Assembly: GCA_963678705.1 (NCBI GenBank)
Contig: OY783221.1
Location: forward strand, 9,734,001-9,798,000
DNA from: Panorpa germanica
Lineage: Eukaryota; Arthropoda; Insecta; Mecoptera; Panorpidae
Reading direction: 5' to 3'
DNA length: 64,000 nt
Shown here: positions 38,791 to 48,822 of the stretch, one piece after another
Position numbering within the stretch: position 1 is the stretch's first letter
How the letters are laid out: the number at the start of each line of letters is the position of its first letter
Made by a program: the position numbers and the translations under genes
The notes under the pieces: generated by a model
Seen by the model: only the letters and a program-made list of their open reading frames with translations
The model's database searches: none
Told to the model about the DNA's origin: nothing

Positions 38791-38904
38791 CAATTTCTTA
38801 GTCCATAACCTTTTGTATTTTATACAGTATCTTGAATTTTGAAAAGGAAGAAGAGAATTTAAAGAAATATTAAAAATTTTAATATTAATACAATGCATAA
38901 TTCT

Positions 38905-39020
38905 TTTATAATGTATATAGGAACGAATCAGATATAATTTAACATCGTATCATTTATTATACCTCTTTTAAGTATGAGTCACTGGCGATCTCTCGTAATT
39001 TGAACTATACAAAACTCAAT
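38905..39020 (+). repeat. Dispersed repeat paired with 10196-10370
   Basis: Contains TATAATGTATATAGGAACGA, TTTTAAGTATGAGTCACTGG and CTCTCGTAATTTGAACTATAC, matching the other copy partly in direct and partly in inverted sense, as expected for an element with inverted ends. Confidence 0.45.
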
Positions 39021-39354
39021 GTTGTTCCTATACAATTTACATTATGGTATTTATTTCGCAATTAGACTGCGATAATAGGATTGCATAGTTTTCCCGACAA
39101 AACGAAACCAGACCAGAACAAACCAGCACCAGCACCAGCAGCATTGGACTCAATCCCGTATGAAATAAAATGATAATGAATAATGTCAGTAAAGCGGAAA
39201 ATATTTGTTGAAACTAGTTTTCCCGGAGCGTTCGTTTATCTGAAAATTAGTTTTTGCTAATGAATATTTTACTTTGAAGTAACATTATATTAATACTATA
39301 TATTTTATATTTATATAATAAAGCTTTGTTTATACATTATTTTCATTAAAGAAA

Positions 39355-40040
39355 TACAGGGTGTTTTAAAATTATTTATACAATGGGCTTGTGTCCTCAT
39401 TTTTTAGTGGACGATTTTTCAATTGTTGATTGAAATTGATGTTAATAAATGTGTATTGGCGTGTCTAATTTATTAAATATCTAAATGTTGACGGAGATAT
39501 AGCAATTAAAAGTTTGAATTGTAGTTTTAGCGCTAGGAATGGTCGGCCATATTTGTATGACGTGAAATGCATTTTAACGTCAGTTATTTGTTGAGTAGGT
39601 CAGTGCTGTGGTAATGTTTTGTAGCTGTTGGTAGTCAAATAATCAAGTCAAATCAAAGAATAATAAGTTTTTATTTTTTTTAACCCTGCTAAGGCAGACA
39701 TAATATTTAAATTTTATTGTTCCTTGAAATAGCTGTAAATAATATTTGAAATTTTGATATATAAATATATATAGCACAGATTTATGATCTGTAAGGTTGG
39801 TAACCTTACAGAAGGATTGTGATGTCACATGCACTTGGAATGTGTACAACGTTGAATCCCTTTAATAATTAAAGAGACAAAATGACTTTTTTAATTGTTA
39901 ATATCTCCTGCAATATAAGGAGTTATCAAAAAATAATTGTACATTTGAGGTTCTAGTAACCCACTTTATCAATATGTAGTACACTTTTATAGAAATTAAG
40001 ACATGGACACAAGCCCATTTTTTATAGCCGATCCAGGGTA
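39355..40040 (+). mobile_element. ACAGGGTG-ended DNA element (family B), most complete copy
   Basis: The left end is TACAGGGTGTTTTAAAATT. The right end, reversed, is TACCCTGGATCGGCTATAA. A perfect 15-bp inverted repeat AATGGGCTTGTGTCC lies just inside both ends (39382-39396 and 40005-40019). Interior landmarks are TTGATTGAAATTGATG, TATTGGCG and GTTGACGGAGATATAGCAA. No transposase frame is seen, so it is a nonautonomous element of about 690 bp. At least five partial relatives lie in the window. Superfamily not assigned. Confidence 0.6.
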
Positions 40041-40055
40041 GTCCTCCGATTAATC

Positions 40056-40250
40056 ATGCAGAGAAACGAGGCCTACAGAAATAATTTATATAGAGTTATG
40101 GTAGAAAAGGGATTGGTGTTGCCAACGAATATGCAGGAACTACTGAGATATTCGAGGTGGCTGATGTGTATGGTGATAGACCGGATGTAGAGTATGGCGG
40201 GATTAAAAGTGTAAGAGGTTTGTAATAATAAATAAAATGTAGATATGTAG
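40056..40250 (+). pseudogene. 3' end of an unidentified coding repeat (family X), copy 1
   Basis: A frame from ATG 40056 reads MQRNEAYRNNLYRVMVEKG, then LVLPTNMQELLRYSRW and LMCMVIDRM, a TAG, then SMAGLKV and a TAA at 40212-40214. The same peptide, with codon-level differences and a Trp instead of the internal stop, is encoded at 48062-48275 on the other strand. Both copies are followed by an AATAAATRAATTGTARATATG-like 3' region, so this looks like the C-terminus and 3' end of a retroelement ORF. I do not recognise the protein family. Confidence 0.5.
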
Positions 40251-40275
40251 TTTATGAAATGTATTAATAAGTGCG

Positions 40276-40278
<3 letters not shown>

Positions 40279-40343
<65 letters not shown>
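40279..40343. repeat. (TA)n microsatellite, 65 bp
   Basis: Perfect AT run. It creates long Ile/Tyr-repeat open frames on both strands that are not genes. Confidence 0.95.
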
Positions 40344-40352
<9 letters not shown>

Positions 40353-40366
40353 AATAAAGTTAATAA

Positions 40367-40387
40367 AATATATATATATATATATAT
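40367..40387. repeat. (TA)n microsatellite, short
   Basis: Second AT run, 24 bp downstream of the first. Confidence 0.9.
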
Positions 40388-40884
40388 TTTAACGAAGCTT
40401 AAATGTAAATATAATTTTGATGAATTTGTAAACCATGATTTTGAACACACCTTGTTTAAATATATTTTAATTAAACAAAGTTTAGTCAATATTATATTTA
40501 TTATAACAAAATACTTTACGAAAATATAGTTAGAAAGTCTTTGAAAATATTTTTAACTTACAATTAATTTTAATACTCGTTCATAAACATAATTAAAAGT
40601 CTGGATATTAAGTAACTTATAAACTACTTAATTGTTTTAATGGAGGGTATATATAAACCCTATATAGTACGATACATGGTTCTATTTATTCTCTAAGAAA
40701 TACCTTTATTAAATAATTATACTCTTTTTGTCTTTTGTCATTACTTGTCTAACAATTTGTTTAATTGGTGCTTGTGATCTACATTTTTATTTTCGTATTT
40801 TAATTATTTTATTGAAATATTTGCTTTAGTTCTTTTTAGAGCCATTGATTTTTTTCTTTTTTCAATATCCAAAAGTTGACGAAG

Positions 40885-40897
40885 ATATAGCTACTTA
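40885..40897. repeat. Target-site duplication, left (13 bp)
   Basis: ATATAGCTACTTA, identical to 41630-41642, flanking the LINE at 40898-41629. Confidence 0.85.
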
Positions 40898-41629
40898 TTA
40901 TTAATTGTTTATTGTTCGCCTTTCGGCTTTACAATCTACATTCTTAATACATTTCATATACTTCAACTTACAATTAAATTTACATTATTCTAGACCTTTT
41001 TATTTCCAAAAGTACTTTCTGCTTCTTCTTCTCTTGACCCTCTTCCTTCTATTCCCTAGTCTATTTTTTCTGAGCTGAAGTTTAACTGTTTCCTCGCTAA
41101 TTCTTTCTTTCTCCTGCTTCCCTTCACTGCCTCTTTTAGTACTTCCATTCTCTTCCTGTTCCTTGTGCAACCCAGCTTATTTATTCTCCTGTTTTTTCTT
41201 TCCTTTTTACTATTTCCGCCATCCACTTCTTTCCTTCACTGCCTCCCTTTAATAGCTGGCCAATATTCCTTTCGCTCGCTACTTTTTCCTTACACTCAAA
41301 CTTAATGTGCTCCAGTGTTTCGTCCTCCGCTCCGCATACTCTACACTTTCTTTCCTCACTACTTTCCCAGTATCTGTTTCCTTTTTCCTCATCTAAACCT
41401 TGCTGTTCTTCTTATGTGTTTTATGTCTTTTTCTATAAGGTACTGAGGCACATTATTTTCCATAAACTTTTATATCTGGTATTGTAGTTGCTTTTTTCGA
41501 TTTTTCCCATTCTCTCCTGTTGTTGTATCTCCTTATCCCTTCTCCTTAGCTCCTCTTCGACACTTGCGCCTCCTTCTCTTCTCCTCTCTGCCTCCTCGAT
41601 CGCCATTCCATTCCTTTCAAAGTACTCCT
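40898..41629 (-). pseudogene. R1/jockey-like LINE ORF2 C-terminus and 3' end (family L2), 5'-truncated insertion
   Basis: A non-LTR retrotransposon fragment of 732 bp. On the minus strand it encodes, in shifting frames, AIEEAERRREGGASVEEEL, then NYNTRYKSLW, then PQYLIEKDIKHIRRTARF, then EEKGNRYWESSEERK, and the zinc-binding motif CRVCGAEDETLEHIKFEC (C-x2-C-x8-H-x4-C). It ends with KVASERNIGQLLKGGSEG and KKWMAEI. This order is the usual C-terminal region downstream of the reverse transcriptase. A 3' untranslated part ends GTAAAGCCGAAAGGCGAACA and ATAAACAATTAATAA at plus 40898. At least one frameshift upstream and a small deletion in ARFRLxNEEK make it nonfunctional. The 13-bp duplication ATATAGCTACTTA on both sides marks it as a genuine reverse-transcribed insertion. 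Relatives: 38417-38790, 48420-48815 and 62180-62640. Confidence 0.8.
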
Positions 41630-41642
41630 ATATAGCTACTTA
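41630..41642. repeat. Target-site duplication, right (13 bp)
   Basis: ATATAGCTACTTA, identical to 40885-40897. Confidence 0.85.
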
Positions 41643-42599
41643 AAAAAACATGTATGAAATATTTTACTTAAACTAATCACAGTAATATTTAATCTCATTT
41701 TAAAGAACCTTTAAAGATTTTATAATTGGTAAAAGAATGTTCTTCGAAAGTTTTATAAGTCTTGCGAAAAATAGTAGATTCATTTTCCAAAAAACAGTAA
41801 AATAGGTCCCAAAATCACAGGTGAAAAATATAACGCATTGTACACTTGAATTAGCTTGTAGTGCGCTAGCAAGTGAAATACTTTCACTGAAATGCAATTA
41901 CTACGTGAGAAGTAGAAAGTGAATCCTAGAATTAGATTGTGGGAAGCTAACAAAAATGGAAGCGCACTGTTAAAACAATTTTCTTATTCTAATACAGATA
42001 ACAAATAATTCATATGTATATAACATAGTATAAACCAGTGCTCCTAATCACAAATATTAAAAGTATCTAGATTGCAACTTAATTAAACCCAGAAAAACCT
42101 AATACGTCTTTTTAATGAGAAATGAGTTCCAGTATCGCGAAATCTATCTATCTAGAATGTATCTAGTTACAATTGCCTTCCAGTTTATCTTCCCAAATTA
42201 TCTTTTATTTTTACAGCTCTATTTAATAGACAAATTATCGAAAATTTGGATTAGAGATATTATAATGAAAAAAACCTATCCACCCAAATGATAATTAAAA
42301 AACCCAGAACTGGGTGGAAAAAGTAATACAAGCGTTTATTTAGATGTTGCCGCCCAACAAATTAAATCTAGTCCTAGTGCATTACGAATCAATCAGAACA
42401 TCTGTTCGCGTTCGTGCTCCTTGTGGCATTCAATACTGTACCATATATTCGCTATTGTATCTGTATGGGCATGACCTTGCTTGAACCGAGCTGTTTTACA
42501 TATAATGGCCACATTACTAGATCAGAACATGTAAATGCAAATAATGAAATACTCACTCGTACGTAATATCTTTTCAGTTTTTGTTCGACGTTGGATTGA

Positions 42600-42883
42600 G
42601 CGTTCGCTATTAGTATGCATGCAACAAATTAATAACGGCGTGTTTGAGTCGATGAATTGTTGAGGCTTTGAGCTGTTGAGCTAACAAGGAACTCAACAAC
42701 AAAACGAAACGCCTTGCATCACTTTTACATAACAAATAATAATGCAATATATAGGAGGGGGTATATACTGTTGTAACTGCAACTAAATATCCAAAACTTA
42801 TAACTAATTTTTTTGCATTTAAACAAAAGAAACTCTGTCTATGGAGCTGCAACGTCGAATTTGCTTAATGGCAAGCAACCGTC
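42600..42883 (-). other. Unassigned sequence downstream of Harbinger fragment
   Basis: An 80-codon minus frame (42610-42852, starting MQLHRQSFFCLNAKK) lies on the transposase strand but has no motif I recognise. It could be element interior or unrelated. Confidence 0.2.
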
Positions 42884-43178
42884 ATGCAGCCTGTGCTGCA
42901 ACATGTCACAGATCTAGCGTACTGCACGACGCATAGATGTAATATTCTTTTAAAAATGACGGGCTCGGCAGTCAATTTTGTTCATGTTATTGAACTACAG
43001 TCATTCGGTATACTGATTGAAATACTGATTCATCCTCTGATAACTCTCTTGCAGCAACAAACAATCTGCGGGTAATGTTCTTTTCGATGTATGGATGAAG
43101 CCAATACATTCTACGTCTGATTCGTCGTCTTCTAATAAAAGCGTATGCTATAATCACATCTTCTTCATCACTTGACAT
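42884..43178 (-). pseudogene. PIF/Harbinger transposase N-terminal fragment, copy 2
   Basis: A 63-codon minus frame from ATG 43178 down to 42987 begins MSSDEEDVIIAYAFIRRRR and continues IRRRMYWLHPYIEKN and TRRLFVAARELSEDESVFQ, ending SVYRMTVVQ. This is the conserved N-terminal segment of PIF/Harbinger transposases, which act with a Myb-like partner to cut and insert DNA at 3-bp TWA sites. The frame is intact over this segment, but no DDE triad follows. The sequence down to 42884 is shared in part with copy 1 (TGTACTGCACGACGC). Upstream of the ATG, 43220-43345 has repeated TTTGCAGCTT words and an inverted CTTCATTTG/CAAATGAAG pair (43301-43340) that may belong to subterminal repeats. Dead fragment. 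Confidence 0.8.
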
Positions 43179-43721
43179 TTTCCCAATGAAAAAATGTGCT
43201 ATCTCAATGCTAAACTTTAGAGAAAAGACCCTATTTGCAGCTTTCCTTATGACGTTTGTATGACGTTACGTGGACATAACTGACATGCAGAATACGTCAG
43301 GCTTCATTTGCAGCTTACATGCAACGTACAAATGAAGCTGTCGTGGATAGTAGCCCTATGGGACACGGAATACTTGAGATTCGGCTTTGGTACCAAATAC
43401 ATATTCGATTGTAATGGATTAATAATAAATTAAAAAATCCTAACATTTTATTTTATTAATATTTTTTCACATATTTCCAATAACAAATATTGAATCAGGG
43501 CGTTAAATCCGGCTTATGATTAAGTCGGATATTTAAATAAAGTATTATTTATATAATGAAAAATGATAATACGTTTTAATTTTTAAGTAGGAGAACTAAA
43601 GAAAAAAAGAAAATTAAAAAGAGCTTTGTAGTAGAAACATGAATATTTGTATAACAATATTGATATTCTAATATAAACAGATTTAATTCTTTATGATTTC
43701 TTATATTGTAAGAACAAAGTG

Positions 43722-44020
43722 TATATACACGGTGTCCCAAAAGAACGGGTTTTAAGGTCGTTATAATAACAAAAAAACATTTATTGATTATTGTTTTTTT
43801 TTTATTTTTTGAATGTGAACTTAGCCTATGTTTCTAGATATCAATTTTCGTTAAATAATTCCACTAACTCGTGATGATTATTATATTATTTCCGTGCAAA
43901 GTTATTACACAAAATCCACGGCTCGTTAAAAACGTTCCATAGCATCTGAATTCCCAAAAGATGTACTTTACGTAGTGGGCCAACCAAATTGAAACTTTCT
44001 TTTGAGACACCCTTTATATA
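43722..44020. mobile_element. MITE with GGTGTCYCAAAAGAA inverted ends
   Basis: Left end TATATACACGGTGTCCCAAAAGAACGG and right end, reversed, TATATAAAGGGTGTCTCAAA-AGAAAG share about 20 of 25 positions. Length is about 290 bp and no coding capacity is present. The flanks are TATATA-like on both sides, so the duplication length is ambiguous. Confidence 0.55.
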
Positions 44021-44139
44021 TTGCGTTGCTAATATACAAATCTATGCTATAAACTAGTAAATTATATTTGGACACGATTTGTTATCGATATGATTATAAT
44101 ATGAATATCCAATTCCTCTGATAGCAGTCTAGACGCCAC

Positions 44140-44171
44140 ACTGTATACTGTATACTGTATACTATACTCTA
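44140..44171. repeat. (TATACTG)n heptanucleotide repeat
   Basis: About three and a half TATACTG units followed by TATACT. Confidence 0.85.
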
Positions 44172-45625
44172 CCTACACCTGATAATGACATGGCATTTTC
44201 ATGTTAACATTCTATATAAATTAATTAAAAATGATTAATACTAATGGCTGTGTTCATTACATATTTGCGGTGCATTTGTGACATTGGTTTTACTAATTAT
44301 TTTGATTGCGATTGAAAAATTTTTCTATAAATAATTTATGGATAATAATAAATTAAATTCAATAGTTGGTTACATTTAGTTTTTATTATATCTTGCTATA
44401 ATATTTACTATGCGTTAAACCAAATGTTACGTATTCATAAAAATTGTTTTTATTAAAAAATAATTATTTAAATATTTAGACAATTGTAAAAAAAAATATA
44501 AATGTTATGTTAAATATATATAAAAAATGTTTGATGGTGGTTGATGGTGATGAATAAAAGTCAAGGCCAAATAAGTAAATTTAAAAAAAATAAAAATTGT
44601 AATTTATGGAAGTAGACACTTTTTTGTAAATCACTTTATTCTAATTTTAAACTGAGAACCATTTTATTTGTGAAATGAGAATTATTCTATTTTCGAACTT
44701 TGAACATACAACGTTAATTCTAAATTGAACATTATATTTTTATTATTCTAAATTTATAATTCTAAGTTTATAATCTAATGCGTTGTTTACATAAGTTTGA
44801 TAATGATTATTATAAACTTAATACTTAGGCAAATGTTGTACTCAATTTAAATACACATCAAAAACTAAAAGAAAAAATCAACAGAATATTTAAAACCATA
44901 CCCACACACACACATAATATATATTTACATGCATTACCTAATGTCGTTTAAAAAGAGATTTATTTATATATTCAACATAATCTTATTGTAGGTTTTAATA
45001 AGCTTTACTGACATATACTGATGTGATTTTTATTATGACAACATGTGTGTACCATCCCCTGACTTCCCAACCCTCTCTACCCTTAACCAACTACCCTAAA
45101 TGAAAGGGGAGACTTGTAACAAATGGTACAATGTCATATATTGTAAAGTCATAGAAGTAACTCCAGCTAGAGTCGACACTCGACACATTACATCGAACCA
45201 TTATACTGGAGAACTGGAAAACTGGAGAAGAGTTGGAGGAGCCATTGCCATGCCAAGCAAAGCAAAACAGAGTGATTAATTACTAAAACATGGCGTAACT
45301 TAACACAGTTACGAGTTTATTTTAAAATACTCGTATATTCTAATTTACCTAACTGCATGTAACAATGGAATTGTCATAACATATTTAATTTATTACTTGT
45401 TATGCACTAATACTACTACATTATGTAGATATAAACACAAACAAGTATAGACTTGCAGAAAGTGATAGTGGTAGGTGTTAATTAATTGGAAAGTAACAAT
45501 TTGAAAATTTGTTTAGAAATCTTTTCGCGTAATTCTTATGCGAGCAGCTACACTTTGAATTCGAGTATTCTGGATTTGATTGTTGTCAGTTTTATTCATT
45601 ATAAGTTTAATAAATATAAACTACA
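44172..45625. other. AT-rich noncoding stretch
   Basis: No gene recognised. A short C/T-rich patch lies at 45055-45110. Confidence 0.45.
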
Positions 45626-46092
45626 CAGTTAACATTTTGGAGTTACTTTTCCATTATGTTGTAGATGCATATGATTTTTTTGTCATGAATGAGTTCATTT
45701 CTATTTTATTGGCTACAAATGGCGAAACCACTCCACCTGTCGGAATACAAATGAAGAAAAAGTTGATGCGAACTATAATTGAAGTGGCTATAGTGTTAGA
45801 AACGTCACAAAACAGGACACTACACAAGATTTCTACTTTATCGGCTACAAATGGCGAAACCACTCCACCTCTCGGAATACAAATTAAGATAAAGATGATG
45901 CGAACTATAATTGAAGTGGCTATAGTGATAGAAACGTCACAAAACAGGACACTACACAAGATTTCTACTTTATCGGCTACAAATGGCGAAACCACTCCAC
46001 CTGTCGGAATACAAATTAAGATAAAGATGATGCGAACTATAATTGAAGTGGCTATAGTGATAGAAACGTCACAAAACATGACACTACTATAA
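45626..46092 (-). mobile_element. CCCAGTAAAC-family MITE with triplicated core
   Basis: Reverse-oriented copy. It starts at CAGTTAACATTTTGGAGTTA (degraded terminus) and runs through TTTTTTTGTCATGAATGAGTT and into the core GGCTACAAATGGCGAAACC, which is repeated three times with period 132. The distal terminus (expected CTTCACCAAATTGTTTACTGGG) is missing beyond about 46087. The plus frame 45580-46092 (170 codons) and the minus frame 45654-46241 (195 codons) are both uninterrupted because 132 is a multiple of 3. No protein domain is recognised in either, and there is no evidence of expression. Confidence 0.8.
45711..46087. repeat. 132-bp tandem repeat, three copies
   Basis: GGCTACAAATGGCGAAACC recurs at 45711, 45843 and 45975. 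Units 2 and 3 differ at very few positions, while unit 1 is more diverged (ATGAAGAAAAAG versus ATTAAGATAAAG). The plus-frame unit encodes SATNGETTPPVGIQ and then RTIIEVAIVIETSQNRTLHK. Confidence 0.9.
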
Positions 46093-46094
46093 AA

Positions 46095-46445
46095 AGTCGC
46101 AATGTTATAGGAGATATTAACAATTAAAGTAGATGGACACTTAGTTATTTGCCGATGATTTGCCATTGTTTTTATACAGCACAGATGCTTACGAGTGTGT
46201 GTGTGTGTGTGATCAAGTTTTAAATTATAATTGATGTACAAAACGAAAAATAATCTCGATTACTTATTTTTCCTATGACGTCATGTGCAGAGCTAACAGA
46301 AGCTGCAAAATAAAAATTAACTATATTTCCGTCAACTTTTGGATATTTGGAAAAAGGAGAAACGCCAATATACATATACTAACCTATATTTCAATCAAAA
46401 ATTAAAAACAAGGCTCCTTAAAAATTAGATTACGAGCCCGCTTGA
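46095..46445 (-). mobile_element. ACAGGGTG-family element, partial copy
   Basis: The minus strand carries GGGCTCGTAATCTAATTTTT, AAGGAGCCTTG, TTTTGATTGAAATATAGG, TATATTGGCGTTTCTCC and AATATCCAAAAGTTGACGG. The piece AGGAGATATTAACAATTAAA at 46108 matches the right arm of the 39355-40040 copy. The copy abuts the triplicated MITE. A small (GT)n tract interrupts it at about 46196-46211. Confidence 0.55.
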
Positions 46446-48061
46446 ATTACTCAAAAAATCAATAGTAGAAGTACAACACCAAATTCTTTGGCTGAGGCTA
46501 ATGATGAATGCTGCCCTGACTTCAAGAGCGTACTAATTTGTTTGCGAATATTCGTGTAATTACCATATATTAAAGCAATGCTTAAGATTCATTTTGTCAT
46601 CTCATAAATTCGAAAATAGCAAAGCTTTCAACAGCATGGTACATTTATAATTTAAAATAAAATAAATCTGCCGCTGGTTACAAGTGTAGAAGAAGAAGAT
46701 TGTTAATAACTTCAGTGGGAATCCTCGCAGATAACTAACTCAAAATGTCTCAGACTTTGTGGCTACGACGCAAGTTATTTTCAACTCCTTCTAAATCCGG
46801 TTATCACGGCCGACTTTCCGTTAATTGGATTGTCAAACAAATTCAAATAATAATTTCATAAAAACAAAAAAAAAAAAAAGTTTAAGATTGCTTTAATTGC
46901 ACAATTTAATATTTTACGCATATTTTTATTATCCCAAGGCCAAACGTATTCAAAAACGATAATTCCTATCATCACTTGGCATTAGGATTATCTCATGAAT
47001 ATTTTGTGCCCTTAAGCCATTCTCTCGTAGGGTTGGAAGATATTTGAATGAAATTGACAGAAGATTTAAATTATATAATAACTTTGAAAAAGTTTTTGTA
47101 AAGTTCAAAATCGTTTATAAGAAAATTTAAATAAAAGATATGGTTGGAAAATTGAGTCGTTGAATTTCAATGACAGCTGTTAATCCGTAATATGAAAAAG
47201 TGGATTACTATTTTGTAATTATATATGCACCTGTCTTCTTGCCACGACTGTTCTATTACCATTAAAGGTCTTAACTCACCACAACCCCAACGAGTACGAC
47301 CTTCGAGCTATATAAAGATTTGTTTATAATTTAACGGTTCAAAGTAGAGTCGTAGTAGTAGTCTCGTTCGAGAGGCGGGACAATAAAGTTTTGTCCCGAC
47401 ACAGGTCAGTCGTCATCTTACGTTGAAACAGTGAGGAGCGGAACACGAATGAGTATACGTTGAGACTAGTAGGTAGATACTACTTTCCTACCAATAATTA
47501 TTTTACTAAATAAAGATTATTTTTTTATTTTCATTTTTGAATGATTTCTGTTACGATGTCGCCACGTCGCCGCAACGATTTGTCGAGCCCTGTATATAAA
47601 GTTATAAAATAGTTTGTTTCAAAATGTTATAAATTGTTCCAGTATCCCTTACAATGCATTTTTGCAACCCTCTCTTTAACTGTGTTGCCCATATGTGCAA
47701 TTTGAATGGGGTAAAATGTCATCAGAACTAGAACAGGGGTAAACTGAAGGTCCTCCTATATGAATATCTACGATCCATCCTGCATCCGCTGCCAAATACA
47801 AAATAACTTGAAATAGAATATGCAAATTGGAATGGCCTATGGCATTCGACATGCATCGCAAGGTGGGTCGTTCGGAACCGTCGGTAAAAAATGAGTTTGT
47901 GCCAAACCTATAAGTTTGATTTTTTATTTTCTTATTTTGTAGTTGCATTTTTTTTTCTTTTCAAATTTGTATATATTATAGAAGCTGAGTGGTTTGCTGA
48001 CAACTTTTTATTAAACTGAAATTTTATTTTATTCTTAGGACCAAGGTCCTTTTTTCGCCCA
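46446..48061. other. Noncoding stretch; possible LTR-like segment at 47290-47600
   Basis: No gene is firmly supported. The segment 47290-47600 is GC-richer and carries a TATA box (GCTATATAAAG at about 47307), a CAGGTCAGTCGTC initiator-like word about 95 bp further on, and AATAAAG at about 47510. This order (promoter, then polyadenylation signal) would suit an LTR remnant, but no partner LTR or TG...CA ends were found. Confidence 0.25.
47676..47948 (-). CDS. Unassigned 90-codon ORF
   Basis: A minus-strand frame from ATG 47948 begins MQLQNKKIKNQTYRFGTNSF and includes TDGSERPTLRCMSNAIGHSN and AADAGWIVDIHIGGPSVYPC. The middle has varied codons and a less AT-biased composition than most frames in the window. 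I recognise no domain. TLRCMSN is vaguely like the second-cysteine strand of an immunoglobulin fold, but that is far too little to name it. Could be an exon, an element remnant or chance. Confidence 0.15.
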   Translation of the reverse strand: MQLQNKKIKNQTYRFGTNSFFTDGSERPTLRCMSNAIGHSNLHILFQVILYLAADAGWIVDIHIGGPSVYPCSSSDDILPHSNCTYGQHS

Positions 48062-48275
48062 TCTTGATACACTTTATTAACATTTTACATATTTACAATT
48101 CATTTATTATGATACCTATACTTTCAAACCCGCTATATGCCATATCCTGTCTATCACTAAGCACACTGGCCACCTCGGATATCTTAGTAGTTCCTGCATA
48201 CTCGTTGGCAACACCACTCCATTTTTTACCAAAACTCTGTACAAATTATGTCTGCAGGCCTCCGTTTCTGTACTA
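48062..48275 (-). pseudogene. 3' end of unidentified coding repeat (family X), copy 2
   Basis: The minus-strand frame reads ETEACRHNLYRVLVKNG, then VVLPTSMQELLRYPRW and PVCLVIDRIWHIAGLKV, with a stop whose complement is at 48116-48118. It aligns residue by residue with 40056-40214, and the nucleotide differences are partly synonymous. Its 3' side continues with an ATAATAAATGAATTG-type tail. This copy keeps the frame open where copy 1 has a stop. Confidence 0.5.
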
Positions 48276-48419
48276 TTGTGACTTTGATATATTTGAATTT
48301 TTGTAAAATTTTAAAGGGTTGTAACCACTGTCGTTCCAGCTCCTTAATTATATCTCCAAAGCATCAGAAAAATTCGCGTATGCATATACATAAAATGCAA
48401 TTATAAAATATGAAGATGT

Positions 48420-48815
48420 ATAAAATTTGAGGACAGAGGCAATGATGAGAGCGATGAAATCAAAAAGGAAGAAATCATGAAATGAGGAATACGAAATGGG
48501 AAGCGAGTGGAGAGGGTACAATGAAAGAACAGGGATATTAATGGAGGAGTAAGAAAAGGTAAGAGAGAAGAGTGGAGAGGTGCAGGAGCTTATGAGGGAG
48601 AGGAATATAAAAGTGTAACAAGAGTAAAGGATGAAGATGAATGAAGGATGTACAATACACGATACAGTTGTGGGCGAGGAAGATGCTGTAGTACCAGGAA
48701 AAATAAGGAAGTAAGAAAACGAGAATGATCGCTAGGTTTAGAATACGTAACGAAAAAAGAGAAAAATAGATATTGGAGAAAAGAGAAAATGAGAAAACTT
48801 GCAGGATGTGTAAGT
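48420..48815 (+). pseudogene. R1/jockey-like LINE ORF2 C-terminus (family L2), degraded
   Basis: A purine-rich plus strand with fragments in different frames: EEYEMGSEWRGYNERTGI, KKTRMIARFRIRNEKREK, NRYWRKEKMRK and CRMCK. ARFRxxNExRxxNRYW...CRMC is the signature of the region before the C-terminal zinc-binding motif. Frameshifts separate the pieces and the distal His/Cys are lost. The CT-rich frames on the other strand are shadows. Confidence 0.5.
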
Positions 48816-48822
48816 TACTCAC

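Larger units (their letters stand above)
40780..41700 (+). mobile_element. ACAGGGTG-family element interrupted by a LINE
   Basis: Left part: TTTTAGAGCCATTGATTTTT, then AATATCCAAAAGTTGACGAA and GATATAGCTACTTA, matching the family core. The copy is split at 40897/41643 by the LINE insertion listed separately. The continuation after 41642 (AAAAAAACATGTATGAAATA) is only weakly recognisable. Confidence 0.45.

Noticed and set aside
40073..40529. Open frames of 91-138 codons across the (TA)n tract
   Set aside because: They are Ile/Tyr repeats created by the microsatellite. The flanking frames belong to a repeat fragment or to AT-rich DNA.
47290..47600. Solo LTR of a retrotransposon
   Set aside because: TATA-like and polyadenylation-like signals are in the right order, but there are no TG…CA ends, no target duplication and no second copy in the window. 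Noted in the feature list only.
48538..48822. 94-codon hydrophobic frame on the minus strand
   Set aside because: Antisense shadow of a plus-strand LINE fragment (ARFRxxNE…CRMC). It is hydrophobic only because the sense strand is Lys/Glu/Arg-rich.
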